Origin: Bacillota bacterium
Lineage (GTDB): Bacteria > Bacillota > Clostridia > Peptostreptococcales > Acidaminobacteraceae
Length of the DNA: 64,000 nt
Direction: 5' to 3'
Assembly (NCBI GenBank): GCA_030529225.1
Contig: JAUMXH010000006.1
Span: 1-64,000, forward strand
A program made the translations under genes and the position numbers. Every line of letters begins with the position of its first letter. Position 1 is the first letter of the stretch. This document shows, piece by piece, positions 53,050 to 62,579 of this stretch. A model generated the notes under the pieces. The model was not told the DNA's origin and made no database searches. It was given only the letters and a program-made list of their open reading frames with translations.

Positions 53050-54462
53050 CTAATAGTGAATCTCATGCCGCTCCACCGTAAAGCGATGGATGGAGTATGA
53101 TTCCCCTGGCTTGATCTTCGCCCGCTCCAGGGCGAGCTCAATCTGGCGGGAGACCGAATGAATCCCCTCCAAAGCTGGAAGAAGGACACCCATCTTCTCT
53201 CCGGAACTCACCACAATGCCGAATTTGTCGGGATCCAACTCGTCGACGCTAAGTACCGGCTCAAGTTCCGAAAGGATGTCCACCGTGATATAAAGGTCGT
53301 CCAACTCATAATCTTCGACCTCTTCAAACCTGTCGTCCTCGGAGCAGGAGAGCACCGCATTCGACACGATTTCCTGGAAGATATCCTGCTTCTTTGCCCT
53401 TACGGTTCCGATACATCCCCGAAGTCCGCTCGAGGTCTTAATGGTCACAAAACAGCCCGCTTTTTGAGCCTTGATGTCGTACTTTGTCCGATCCCAGAAC
53501 GGAATCCTTTTATTCAACACGTAATACTCGATGGTATCCCGCGCCAAGCGAATATAATCATCCTCGCTGTCCCTGACCCGAACAAACTTGTTTTCTTCAA
53601 ATTCAAGCAGGGAACTCAGAAGCGGCGGAGTGATTCCCGGCACTTCATCCAGCGAGGCGACCATGTACCCGACGCCGAAGGGCGCTTCATAGCTATATAG
53701 TTTGGATTGGTAATAGGAACTCTCAAACATCCCGTACAACACACAGAGACTCTGATAAATGCAGCTTTGCGCCATATCCTTTTTCTTGCTTGAATAGGTC
53801 AGAAATTCGTAAGGCTTGTTCGTCCTCAGCGTTTCCATCACCATCTCATCGAACTTTTTCCCGTTCGGAGAGTAGGCCCCCGATCCCGGCCCCGAGAGAC
53901 AATGAGAAAGATCTCCGCTCGCCAAAAACACCGTGCTCTTGTCCGAACTTTCGATACACTTTTTCAAAACCGTCCCGAATTCATAGAGCTCCGATACCGG
54001 CAGCAATCCGTAGGTAAGCGGAACGAGTTCAAACACATCATAGATTTCGGAAATAAAGTGCAGAGGGACTCCGGCACCCCGATCGAGCTCGAGCCCCACA
54101 TTAAAATGATCCGCCATAGATTCATCAATTTTCGCGATGGTGATGTCCCGCTTCCCGGTCAGAAAAGACAACTTATCGATAAAAGACAGATCCAACTTAT
54201 AGTCGCGGTCTATATTCTTAAAGGTGAAATTGTCAAAGTCCGTCCTGATTTTCTTTTTATAGTAAACCGAAAAGGCATCTGAAAAGACGACGCCGTGCGG
54301 TCCGACGATGACGATTCTCTTGGGTTTCAAGGTTGCGATTTCAAGAGCCATCTGACGCAAGGCATCGACCGTTCTTGCACAAAAGCTGTTTTCTTCCCTC
54401 CCTATCTCCGGAATCAAGACCGGAGCGTGGGGTACGACAAATGATTTTAATAAACGTTTCAT
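53050..54462 (-). CDS. MEMO1-AMMECR1 fusion (AmmeMemoRadiSam proteins B and A)
   Basis: A 470-residue protein. Residues 1-265 are a MEMO1 domain, related to extradiol dioxygenases (PHAPVLIPEIG, IVGPHGVVFSDAF, ASGDLSHCL). Residues 290-470 are an AMMECR1 domain with the diagnostic LRGCIGTVRAKKQ. These proteins usually accompany a radical-SAM enzyme, whose gene is not within this window. The pathway is not established. The first gene of its block, it has its own promoter. Confidence 0.92.
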   Translation of the reverse strand: MKRLLKSFVVPHAPVLIPEIGREENSFCARTVDALRQMALEIATLKPKRIVIVGPHGVVFSDAFSVYYKKKIRTDFDNFTFKNIDRDYKLDLSFIDKLSFLTGKRDITIAKIDESMADHFNVGLELDRGAGVPLHFISEIYDVFELVPLTYGLLPVSELYEFGTVLKKCIESSDKSTVFLASGDLSHCLSGPGSGAYSPNGKKFDEMVMETLRTNKPYEFLTYSSKKKDMAQSCIYQSLCVLYGMFESSYYQSKLYSYEAPFGVGYMVASLDEVPGITPPLLSSLLEFEENKFVRVRDSEDDYIRLARDTIEYYVLNKRIPFWDRTKYDIKAQKAGCFVTIKTSSGLRGCIGTVRAKKQDIFQEIVSNAVLSCSEDDRFEEVEDYELDDLYITVDILSELEPVLSVDELDPDKFGIVVSSGEKMGVLLPALEGIHSVSRQIELALERAKIKPGESYSIHRFTVERHEIHY

Positions 54463-54571
54463 CTATTTTCCTTATTTTGTTATTTTTTTGTCTTTCAAGC
54501 TCCCTTTCGAGCTGCTTTACCGTCTTTTCAGAGCTGCAGACCCGACCGGAAAAGAGCCTCGGACTCTCTAC

Positions 54572-54600
54572 AGTCTAGCATAATCAAGCGTTTTTTTCAA
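54572..54600 (-). promoter_or_regulatory. Candidate promoter of the MEMO1-AMMECR1 operon
   Basis: TTGAAA (54600-54595), 17 bp, TAGACT (54577-54572) on the minus strand. It leaves a leader of about 100 bases before the ATG at 54462. Confidence 0.62.
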
Positions 54601-54648
54601 TCTGAAAAAGGCTTTCGCGACAGTCCCGCAAAGCTGCGAAAACAGAAA

Positions 54649-54667
54649 GAGGGTTCTGAAAACCCTC
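54649..54667 (-). terminator. Terminator after the SPFH protein gene
   Basis: GAGGGTT, loop of five, AACCCTC, then TTTCTGTTTT on the minus strand, about 40 bp past the stop of the SPFH gene. The gap 54463-54705 otherwise holds only the MEMO1 promoter. Confidence 0.78.
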
Positions 54668-54705
54668 CTCGTTTCTTGTATCGAAAGCGCCCTGTCGGAT
54701 GCGGA

Positions 54706-55617
54706 TTACAGTTCCTTAACCGTCTGAACCAAGCCGGCCAAGTTTTGCATTTCCGACGGGATAATGATCTTGGTCGCCTGTCCGTTGGCAACCTTCGCCA
54801 TCGTCTCGTAGCTCTTTAAGGTCAGGACTTCCCGATCCGGCTTCGCTTCATTGATCTTTTGAATTCCGTAAGCTTCCGCTTCCTGAATGATGCGAATCGC
54901 CTGCGCCTTACCTTCCGCAACCCTGATTTCCGCTTCTCTCTTACCTTCCGCAGCCAAAATCGCCGCCTGCTTTTCTCCTTCCGCCTTCAGGATTCGAGAC
55001 TCTCTTTCTCCTTCCGCTTCCAGGATCGAAGCCTTCTTTTGCCCCTCCGCCTCGAGGATGGCTCTACGCCTCTCCCGCTCAGCCCTCATCTGTTTTTCCA
55101 TCGCCTCTTGGATGTCGGCCGGAGGCAGGATATTTTTGACCTCAACGCGGTTCACCTTGATTCCCCACGGATCGGTCGCCTCGTCCAAAATTACCCGCAT
55201 CTGCGAGTTGATGTGGTCCCTGGAAGTCAAGGACTCGTCGAGCTCCAACTGACCGATGATGTTTCTGAGCGTTGTGGCTGTCAGGTTTTCGATTGCCATA
55301 AGCGGGTTGGCCACCCCGTATGCATACGCTTTGGGGTCCGTCACTTGATAATACACGATGGTGTCGATGTTCATCGAAACGTTGTCCTTGGTGATGACCG
55401 GTTGAGGCGGAAAGTCCACGACCCGCTCCTTGAGCGAAACCTTGATTCTGACAACATCAATGAAGGGAACCTTCACGTGAAGACCCACGCTCCAGGTCGC
55501 CAAGTAGGCCCCCAGACGCTCTACTACATAGGCGTTCGCTTGCGGAACAATCCTGATATTTGTTACTATGAGAAACAAAAATACAATGATAATGACCGGA
55601 ATGATAAAAACTCCCAT
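54706..55617 (-). CDS. SPFH/Band 7 membrane protein (stomatin-like)
   Basis: A 303-residue protein: one N-terminal helix (about 3-22), the SPFH domain (VERLGAYLATWSVGLHVKVPFIDVV), and a long Glu/Ala-rich helical region with a seven-residue repeat (AEGEREA-like, about 190-245). It assembles into membrane microdomain rings, often with a NfeD partner, which is encoded 19 bp upstream. Confidence 0.94.
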   Translation of the reverse strand: MGVFIIPVIIIVFLFLIVTNIRIVPQANAYVVERLGAYLATWSVGLHVKVPFIDVVRIKVSLKERVVDFPPQPVITKDNVSMNIDTIVYYQVTDPKAYAYGVANPLMAIENLTATTLRNIIGQLELDESLTSRDHINSQMRVILDEATDPWGIKVNRVEVKNILPPADIQEAMEKQMRAERERRRAILEAEGQKKASILEAEGERESRILKAEGEKQAAILAAEGKREAEIRVAEGKAQAIRIIQEAEAYGIQKINEAKPDREVLTLKSYETMAKVANGQATKIIIPSEMQNLAGLVQTVKEL

Positions 55618-55636
55618 TTCAATACCTCCTACTTAC

Positions 55637-56080
55637 TCAGTTCGCTTTGACAATGAGCTTTACCCCTGAGACACCCAAAACCAAAACTTCTTCTCCGACA
55701 ATAATCTTTTCCTTCCCGTCTTCCAGGGTCGCGGTCCAAACCTGTCCGTCCACCTTGACCAGACCGTACTCGTGTTCACTGATTTCCTTGGTCACGATGC
55801 CGATTTTTCCGCACATGGTTTCCACATTGGTCCTCGCCCTCTCCGCGTTCTTTTTGAAATACTTTCTGACGAGCGGCCGAGTAAAGCACAAGAGAGCAAT
55901 GGAAACCGCAAAGAAAGAAATCATCTGAGCCGGCATACCCGCGCCCGCAAACGCAAGCAAGGCCGAAACGAGGGCTCCTCCGGCAAACCAAATCGTGATC
56001 AAAGCACTGGAAGAGGCTTCAATGGCGATAAACACTATGAAAAGTCCGATCCAGATCCATTCACTCGGAATATTTCCCAT
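55637..56080 (-). CDS. NfeD family membrane protein
   Basis: A 147-residue partner of SPFH proteins, with about three helices and a C-terminal OB fold (GKIGIVTKEISEHEYGLVKVDGQ region). I chose the ATG at 56080 with AAAGGAG 8 bp upstream; the longer frame to 56125 lacks one. It is the short NfeD form without the protease domain. Confidence 0.9.
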   Translation of the reverse strand: MGNIPSEWIWIGLFIVFIAIEASSSALITIWFAGGALVSALLAFAGAGMPAQMISFFAVSIALLCFTRPLVRKYFKKNAERARTNVETMCGKIGIVTKEISEHEYGLVKVDGQVWTATLEDGKEKIIVGEEVLVLGVSGVKLIVKAN

Positions 56081-56174
56081 CCGACTGTCTCCTTTCTCAA
56101 TGATACTGCTTCCTATCGTTGCCATATCCAGTATACTCCATGCATACCGGTTTTACAAGAAAAGCATGCCTTTC

Positions 56175-57533
56175 TCAAAACAGAAGATCCGTCAACTCAT
56201 ACAATTTATCCACGTAAAGGATTTCACAATCTTGCCCGAAGCGGTACGCTTCCTTTGCTGCAGACTTGGGAACAATCAAAGTTTTGAAGCCCAGATTTAC
56301 CGCCTCCTTCATTCTCTTTTCGGTGTTGGAAACCGGGCGTATTTCCCCTGCAAGACCGAGTTCTCCGAAGAGGAGAAGGTCCTGTTTGACCGGCTTGTTC
56401 CGATAGCTCGAAATGATGGCCGATATAACCGCAAGGTCGATGGCGGGTTCATTCACCGTCACCCCACCGACCAGGTTCACATAGACATCGAAGCTGTTCA
56501 TATTGATGCCGAGCTTTTTCTCCATGACCGCCAGCAGGATGTTGAGCCGATTGTAGTCCATCCCCAGAGCAATCCTTCGGGGCGATGGAAAGGAGGTGAC
56601 CGAACAGAGGGCCTGAACCTCGATCAGGAGCGGTCTGGAACCCTCGACACTGGCGGTGATGACGGAGCCAGCCTCGTTCTCGGTCCGGTGAGAGATAAAG
56701 ATCTCGGACGGGTTCGCCACCCCGACCAAGCCGTTCTGTTTCATTTCAAAGATGCCCAGCTCGTTGGTCGATCCGAATCGGTTCTTGACCGCGCGAATGA
56801 TCTTATAAAGGTTGTTCTTCTCTCCCTCAAAGTAGAGCACGGTATCGACCATGTGCTCCAGAACCTTCGGTCCCGCAATCGAACCGGACTTGGTCACGTG
56901 CCCGATGATAAAGACCACGATGTTCTCCGACTTCGCAAGGCGCATCAGCCGGGAAGTAATCTCCCTCACCTGTGACACCGAGCCTTGAGCGGAGCTGATG
57001 TTTTCATCAAACATGGTCTGAATCGAGTCGACGATCAACACCTCATAGCCTTCTTTCTTCACGGTGTGAAGCACCCTGTTGATTTCATTCTCCGCCAAGA
57101 GCGAGATATTGGAGTCTCCAATCCCGATTCGTTCGGCACGAAGCTTGATTTGAGAGAGCGACTCCTCCCCCGAGGCGTACAATACCTTTCTTTGCTTCGA
57201 TACATTCGAAGCGAGCTGTAAGAGAAGGGTGGATTTCCCGATGCCGGGGTCCCCGCCGACCAAGGTCAAGGCGCCGTCTACAATGCCTCCGCCCAGGACC
57301 AAGTCGAGCTCTTTGAATCCGCTCGACAGTCTGTCATAATCTTCATACTTCACCTCCGAAATGGGAATCGGTTCCGCAGCACCGGCCGGAAGCTCCCGAG
57401 AGAGCGTCTTAGCCTCCTGAATCAACTCCTCGACCAGAGTACCCCACTCGTTGCATCCCGAACATTTCCCGAGCCAGGAAGCGTGCATCATGCCGCAATT
57501 TTGACAGATAAAGTGCGTTTTACTTTTTGCCAT
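56175..57533 (-). CDS. radA: DNA repair protein RadA/Sms
   Basis: A 452-residue RecA-like ATPase that aids branch migration. It has an N-terminal zinc finger (CQNCGMMHASWLGKCSGC) and Walker A GDPGIGKST near residue 95. The RadA-specific KNRFGSTNELGIFEM and a C-terminal Lon-like domain follow. It starts 24 bp after the dnaJ terminator, so its promoter probably lies upstream within dnaJ or the terminator is leaky. Confidence 0.96.
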   Translation of the reverse strand: MAKSKTHFICQNCGMMHASWLGKCSGCNEWGTLVEELIQEAKTLSRELPAGAAEPIPISEVKYEDYDRLSSGFKELDLVLGGGIVDGALTLVGGDPGIGKSTLLLQLASNVSKQRKVLYASGEESLSQIKLRAERIGIGDSNISLLAENEINRVLHTVKKEGYEVLIVDSIQTMFDENISSAQGSVSQVREITSRLMRLAKSENIVVFIIGHVTKSGSIAGPKVLEHMVDTVLYFEGEKNNLYKIIRAVKNRFGSTNELGIFEMKQNGLVGVANPSEIFISHRTENEAGSVITASVEGSRPLLIEVQALCSVTSFPSPRRIALGMDYNRLNILLAVMEKKLGINMNSFDVYVNLVGGVTVNEPAIDLAVISAIISSYRNKPVKQDLLLFGELGLAGEIRPVSNTEKRMKEAVNLGFKTLIVPKSAAKEAYRFGQDCEILYVDKLYELTDLLF

Positions 57534-57556
57534 ATCATCCTCACTATAAAAACAAT

Positions 57557-57586
57557 AAAACTCCCGGCCGCTGAGCCGAGAGTTTT
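57557..57586 (-). terminator. Terminator after dnaJ
   Basis: AAAACTC and GAGTTTT arms with an inner CGGC/GCCG pairing, followed by a T-rich run on the minus strand. It separates the heat-shock operon from radA. Confidence 0.82.
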
Positions 57587-57592
57587 AGCGCA

Positions 57593-58729
57593 TCAATCAA
57601 ACATATCCTTGAATTTCTCGAAGAATCCCTTCTGCTTCACATTGACGTCCTCGCCCATGCTTTTTCCGAATTCCCGCAAAAGTTCTTTTTGCTCCATGCT
57701 TAGATTTCGAGGGGTTTCTACAATAATCTTCACGTACTGGTCCCCTCTGGAATTGGAATTCAACCTCGGAACCCCCTTGCCTTTCAGGCGGAAGACGGTC
57801 CCCGTTTGAGTCCCCTCTCCCATTTGATATTTGACCTTGCCGTCCAAAGTCGGAACCACCAGTTCGTCCCCCAGAGCCGCCTGCACGATAGTAACCGGTA
57901 TTTCACAGAAAATATTGATTCCTTCCCGTTCGAAGACCGGGTGACTCTTCACCCGCATAAGCAGGTGAACATCCCCTCTCGGACCGCCATTGCTGCCGAG
58001 GTTTCCTTCCCCTCTGAGAGGCATGACCTGGCCGTCATCGACACCTGCAGGAATCTTGACATCGAGCGTTCTCTTTTTCTTGATGATCGCCTTTCCCTTG
58101 CAAGTTTCGCAGGCCTTATCAAAGGTCTTTCCTCTTCCGGAACAAGTGTTACAAGTGGTTTCAATAATCTGTTGACCAAAGAGCCCCCTCTGTGCAGTTC
58201 TGACTTTTCCGGTACCCGAACAGGTTGCACAAGTTTTTACTTCCGTCCCCTTCGCCGCACCGACGCCGGAGCACTCGCCACAGTGCTCGGTCCTCAAAAA
58301 ACTGATCTGTTTTTCGCACCCGAAGGCCGCTTCCGAAAACTCCAAGTCGATTCCCATCTGAATGGTCTTTCCCTTAGCCGGTCGACTCGCTCTGGCGGAA
58401 GAAGCTCCGCCAAAACCTGAAAACGCACCCCCGAAAAACTCGTTGATGATGTCCTCAAAACCGCCGGAAAAACCGCTGAAACCGGCACCGCCCATATTCG
58501 GATTCACGCCGTCATGGCCGTACCTGTCATACATGTTTCTCTTCTCGTCGTTTGAAAGCACCTCATAGGCCTCATTCAATTCCTTGAATTTTTGTTCCGC
58601 CTCTTTATCGTCCGGGTTCTTGTCGGGGTGGTACTTCATCGCCAACTTTCTGTAAGCCTTTTTTAAAGTCGCCTGGTCGGCGGACCGCTCCACCCCTAAA
58701 ACCTCATAATAATCTCTTTTATCACTCAA
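57593..58729 (-). CDS. dnaJ: Chaperone DnaJ
   Basis: A 378-residue co-chaperone of DnaK. It has the J domain with HPD ([12 protein letters not shown]), a Gly/Phe-rich linker, and four zinc-binding CxxCxGxG repeats ([32 protein letters not shown]). The start is TTG with AAGGAT upstream. It is the last gene of the hrcA operon. Confidence 0.97.
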   Translation of the reverse strand: MSDKRDYYEVLGVERSADQATLKKAYRKLAMKYHPDKNPDDKEAEQKFKELNEAYEVLSNDEKRNMYDRYGHDGVNPNMGGAGFSGFSGGFEDIINEFFGGAFSGFGGASSARASRPAKGKTIQMGIDLEFSEAAFGCEKQISFLRTEHCGECSGVGAAKGTEVKTCATCSGTGKVRTAQRGLFGQQIIETTCNTCSGRGKTFDKACETCKGKAIIKKKRTLDVKIPAGVDDGQVMPLRGEGNLGSNGGPRGDVHLLMRVKSHPVFEREGINIFCEIPVTIVQAALGDELVVPTLDGKVKYQMGEGTQTGTVFRLKGKGVPRLNSNSRGDQYVKIIVETPRNLSMEQKELLREFGKSMGEDVNVKQKGFFEKFKDMFD

Positions 58730-58751
58730 GTTACTATCCTTACCTTAGTTC

Positions 58752-60578
58752 TTAGTCAACTACCTCATAGTCCGCGTCGACAACGTCATCTCCCGCTCCC
58801 TGAGCCGGACCCGCATCGTCAGGACCCTGCCCCTGGCCGGCCTGCTGCTTGTTGTAAAGCTTTGCTGCAAGCGGTTGGAAGGCTTCCGCGAGCGCTTTTT
58901 GCGCCGTTTCAATCTCTGTAATATTATCAGTTGTCAAGGCTTTTTTCAATACCTCAAGTTTTTCTTTGATCGCATCCGCCTCTTTTTCCGAAATTTCGTT
59001 CTTGAGTTCATCCAGGTTTTTCTCGATCTCGTAGCTGAAGGCCTCTGCACTGTTCTTCACGTCGATCAACTTTTTGCGCTTTTCGTCTTCCTCTTTGAAG
59101 CGCTCCGCCTCTTCCACTTTTCTCTTGATTTCCTCTTCACTCATGTTAGTAGAAGAAGTGATGGTGATGTGTTGCTCTTTTCCGGTACCCAAGTCCTTCG
59201 CCGATACGTTTACAATCCCGTTTGCGTCGATGTCAAAAGTTACTTCGATCTGAGGAATTCCCCTTCTTGCAGGCGGAATGCCGTCGAGCTGGAACCTGCC
59301 CAAGGTGGTGTTGTCCGCCGCCATGCTTCTCTCCCCTTGCAAAACGTGGATGTCAACGGCAGTCTGGTTGTCGGCCGCAGTCGAGAAGACCTGGCTCTTC
59401 TTGGTCGGAATCGTTGTGTTTCTCTCAATCAACTTCGTGAATACACTGCCTTGTGTCTCGATTCCCAATGAAAGAGGAGTCACGTCAAGCAGCAATACAT
59501 CTTTTACTTCGCCGGTCAGAACGCCGCCCTGAACCGCCGCACCGATCGCCACACACTCGTCCGGGTTGATGCCCTTGTGAGGTTCTTTTCCGGTCATTTT
59601 CTTTACAGCCTCTTGGACCGCCGGAATTCTGGTCGATCCGCCGACCAAAATAACCTGATCCAGGTCTCCCGCCGTTACACCGGCATCCTTCATCGCTTTT
59701 TCAATCGGATTCACAGTCTCATTTACCAAATGAGCGGTCAAGCTGTCAAACTTCGCCCTTGTGATGTCCATGTTCAAATGGAGAGGACCGTCAGCGTTCG
59801 CTGTGATAAACGGCAGGTTTACATTGGTTGTATTGGTTGAAGAAAGTTCTTTTTTCGCCTTCTCAGCCGCTTCCTTCAATCTTTGGAGACTCATGTTGTC
59901 CTTTCTCAAATCCACGCCGTTTTCTTTTTGGAACGATTCCGCCAGGAAGTCGAGCACCACCTTGTCGAAGTCGTCTCCACCCAACATATTGTTTCCGCTG
60001 GTGGCCAAGACTTCAAAGACGCCGTCGCCGATCTCCAAAATCGAGACGTCAAAGGTACCGCCGCCCAGGTCATATACCATAATTTTTTGTTGTTTTTCCG
60101 TCTTATCCAAACCGTAAGAGAGCGATGCCGCAGTCGGCTCGTTGATGATTCTCTTGACTTCCAAGCCCGCGATTCTTCCGGCATCCTTTGTCGCCTGTCT
60201 CTGCGCGTCCGAGAAGTAAGCCGGTACCGTGATGACCGCCTCGGTCACCTTTTCCCCAAGATAGCTCTCCGCGTCCGACTTCAACTTTGCAAGGATCATC
60301 GCCGAGATATCTTGCGGGGTGTAACTCTGTCCGTCGATTTCCACTCTGTGGTTGCTTCCCATTTCTCTCTTAATCGAAGAGATGGTTCTGTTCGGGTTGG
60401 TTACCGCCTGTCTCTTTGCAGTCTCTCCGACCAATCTCTCTCCGTCCTTTGTAAAAGCTACAATGGAAGGAGTCGTTCTATTTCCTTCCGCGTTCGGTAT
60501 TACGACGGGCTCTCCGCCTTCCAATACAGATACGCAAGAGTTTGTTGTTCCCAAGTCTATTCCGATAATTTTACCCAT
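58752..60578 (-). CDS. dnaK: Chaperone DnaK (Hsp70)
   Basis: A 608-residue ATP-dependent folding chaperone with N-terminal [27 protein letters not shown] and the linker [16 protein letters not shown] Gly/Gln-rich tail ends EVVD. Length is normal. It follows grpE. Confidence 0.98.
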   Translation of the reverse strand: MGKIIGIDLGTTNSCVSVLEGGEPVVIPNAEGNRTTPSIVAFTKDGERLVGETAKRQAVTNPNRTISSIKREMGSNHRVEIDGQSYTPQDISAMILAKLKSDAESYLGEKVTEAVITVPAYFSDAQRQATKDAGRIAGLEVKRIINEPTAASLSYGLDKTEKQQKIMVYDLGGGTFDVSILEIGDGVFEVLATSGNNMLGGDDFDKVVLDFLAESFQKENGVDLRKDNMSLQRLKEAAEKAKKELSSTNTTNVNLPFITANADGPLHLNMDITRAKFDSLTAHLVNETVNPIEKAMKDAGVTAGDLDQVILVGGSTRIPAVQEAVKKMTGKEPHKGINPDECVAIGAAVQGGVLTGEVKDVLLLDVTPLSLGIETQGSVFTKLIERNTTIPTKKSQVFSTAADNQTAVDIHVLQGERSMAADNTTLGRFQLDGIPPARRGIPQIEVTFDIDANGIVNVSAKDLGTGKEQHITITSSTNMSEEEIKRKVEEAERFKEEDEKRKKLIDVKNSAEAFSYEIEKNLDELKNEISEKEADAIKEKLEVLKKALTTDNITEIETAQKALAEAFQPLAAKLYNKQQAGQGQGPDDAGPAQGAGDDVVDADYEVVD

Positions 60579-60662
60579 TGTTCATTCCTCCGTTATTTTA
60601 TTTAAAATCTTTGTTCCACTTTCTCATCTTAGTCTCATCTTCTTGACACCGATAGAAGATTT

Positions 60663-61226
60663 TTACTCGGCCACCTTGACCATCGAGGGCCTTACCACTT
60701 TCCCGTTCACTTTGTAGCCTTTTTGCATTTCCATCAGGATGGTTCCGCTCTCCACGCCTTCCACCTTCTCGGCCAAGACCGCGTGATGCAGGTTGGGATC
60801 GAAGACGGCGTCTGTCGTGTCGATGTACTCCAAGCCCTCTTTCAGCAGGATTTCCAAAAATCGTTTGATGATCATCTCCATTCCGTCCGCAAAGGATTCC
60901 CTGCTCGACTCCGACGAGTGGGCGATCGCCCTGTCAAAGTCATCGATCAAAGGCAAAAGTTCGGTAATCAGCCTGGCGTTCGCCGACTTGAACAGATCCG
61001 ATTTTTCCTTTTCCGTACGCTTTTTATAATTTTGAAAATCTGCGGAAAGTCGGATGTACTTGTTTTCGAAGCTTTCTTCCTCCGCAGTCGCTTCCTGCCC
61101 TTCGCTCGCCTCCTTCGCTTCCTGAGAGGCTTCCTTCTCGCAAGAGCGCTCCTTTTCTTCCCGTTCTTCCTTCATTTCTTCTTCGCCATCCGCCATCTCG
61201 GCAGATTGCTTGTTCTCTTCCACCAT
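60663..61226 (-). CDS. grpE: Nucleotide exchange factor GrpE
   Basis: A 187-residue DnaK cofactor. An acidic, Glu/Lys-rich first 60 residues precede the coiled coil, then LLPLIDDFDRAIA and the C-terminal beta domain (NLHHAVLAEKVEGVESGTI). I chose the ATG at 61226, which has GGAGG 5 bp upstream; an ATG at 61238 lies just before that site. Confidence 0.95.
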   Translation of the reverse strand: MVEENKQSAEMADGEEEMKEEREEKERSCEKEASQEAKEASEGQEATAEEESFENKYIRLSADFQNYKKRTEKEKSDLFKSANARLITELLPLIDDFDRAIAHSSESSRESFADGMEMIIKRFLEILLKEGLEYIDTTDAVFDPNLHHAVLAEKVEGVESGTILMEMQKGYKVNGKVVRPSMVKVAE

Positions 61227-61238
61227 TTCTCCCTCCAT

Positions 61239-62264
61239 CTACAAATCTATTCCTGAAAAAAGGCTGCTCAGCGTATCTGCAGCGAACCTTACCGTTGAAA
61301 TAACGCGATCGTACTCCATCCTGGTAGGTCCGATGACACCGATCCTTCCATCATTCAATCCGTTAAACTTGTACGGTGCGGCAATCAGAGAGAGGCTGTG
61401 GAGCTGAGGAAGTTTGTTTTCTCTTCCGATACAGACCGTCATCCCGTCCTTCGCCTCATTGAGCGCCTCGTACAATAAATTCTCATTGGAAATCAGGTCC
61501 AGGAACTGTCTCGCTCTTGACAATTCCGAAAACTCATTGATTTCAAATATGTGATTGATTCCGTCCACATACAGCTCAACCTCACGGATCTCTTTCAGAG
61601 AATCTCTTAAGATCGGAATCAAATACTCTATAATTCTGCTGTGGTCTTTTAATTCGGTCCTCAGCTTGTTGATCTCCTTGACGCTGATCTCACCGATCGT
61701 CGTATTCCTGAATTTATCCAGAAGAGCGCCGGCAATCGCATCCAGAGCGTCCTGATCGGCCTCCAGAATCGGCAGAGAAATGTTCTTTACAACCCCCGTG
61801 TCCGAGACCAGGATTAAAAGCACCCTGTTGTCATTGACCTTGATCAGCTTCATATTCTGTAAGTAGCTTTTTTTAAAGAGCGGTAAACTGACGACCGTCG
61901 GCAACCTCGTCATCTGCGTGATGATTTTGAGCGCCTGTTTGACGATGTCCTCGACCTCACAAGACTTCACATACAGTATGGTCTTGATTAGGTCCTGCTC
62001 GGTCTTACCGATTTTGAAACTCTCGTCGATCAGATCCACATATAAGCGGTAACCGATGTCCGAAGGAATCCTCCCGGCCGAGGTGTGCGGCTGTAAAAGA
62101 TATCCGAGCTCCTCCAGATCGGCCATTTCATTCCTCACCGTCGCCGAACTGACAGCGATGCTGGGCTTTTTTGAAACCGTTCTGGAACCGACAGGCTGGC
62201 CGGTTTGTATGTAGTCATCAATGATCACCTTTAATATACTTAACTTTCTACCCTCCGGTTTCAC
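61239..62264 (-). CDS. hrcA: Heat-shock repressor HrcA
   Basis: A 341-residue repressor that binds CIRCE. The N-terminal winged helix reads TGQPVGSRTVSKK with ATVRNEMADLEELGYL; GAF-like dimer regions follow. The start is GTG with GGGG upstream. It is the first gene of its operon and lies right behind the CIRCE element, so it regulates itself and grpE-dnaK-dnaJ. Confidence 0.97.
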   Translation of the reverse strand: MKPEGRKLSILKVIIDDYIQTGQPVGSRTVSKKPSIAVSSATVRNEMADLEELGYLLQPHTSAGRIPSDIGYRLYVDLIDESFKIGKTEQDLIKTILYVKSCEVEDIVKQALKIITQMTRLPTVVSLPLFKKSYLQNMKLIKVNDNRVLLILVSDTGVVKNISLPILEADQDALDAIAGALLDKFRNTTIGEISVKEINKLRTELKDHSRIIEYLIPILRDSLKEIREVELYVDGINHIFEINEFSELSRARQFLDLISNENLLYEALNEAKDGMTVCIGRENKLPQLHSLSLIAAPYKFNGLNDGRIGVIGPTRMEYDRVISTVRFAADTLSSLFSGIDL

Positions 62265-62282
62265 ATCGTTCCCCTTTCGTTA

Positions 62283-62309
62283 TTAGCACTCTAATTTATC
62301 GAGTGCTAA
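62283..62309. promoter_or_regulatory. CIRCE operator (HrcA binding site)
   Basis: TTAGCACTC (62283-62291), 9 bp, GAGTGCTAA (62301-62309): a perfect CIRCE inverted repeat between the promoter and hrcA. Confidence 0.98.
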
Positions 62310-62313
62310 TACC

Positions 62314-62341
62314 ATTATACCCAATTTTTTTTGAATGTCAA
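62314..62341 (-). promoter_or_regulatory. Promoter of the hrcA-grpE-dnaK-dnaJ operon
   Basis: TTGACA (62341-62336), 16 bp, TATAAT (62319-62314) on the minus strand. Both hexamers match consensus exactly; CIRCE covers the start region. Confidence 0.92.
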
Positions 62342-62485
62342 CCCTTTTCCGAAATTTTTTCACAGCGAGAGAAAAGCGCATTTTCTGTGCTTTCTAAGCC
62401 GTCTCACGCCCCCGCTCCCAAAAGAACGTCAGGAAGCGCGAGGCAAAAAGCGGAGCAAGACCGCCCGCTTCCCCCAAAAAAGAAA

Positions 62486-62506
62486 AGGCCGGAACGATGC
62501 CGGCCT
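62486..62506 (-). terminator. Terminator after pntB
   Basis: AGGCCGG, loop of seven, CCGGCCT, then TTTCTTTTTT on the minus strand. In the 62342-62579 gap I see nothing else. Confidence 0.85.
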
Positions 62507-62579
62507 CTCGCTGGGTGCATATATCGTCTGATTCGTTCCCCCGCGATGGAATCGAACAGGAGACGCATCCTTTTTACGT

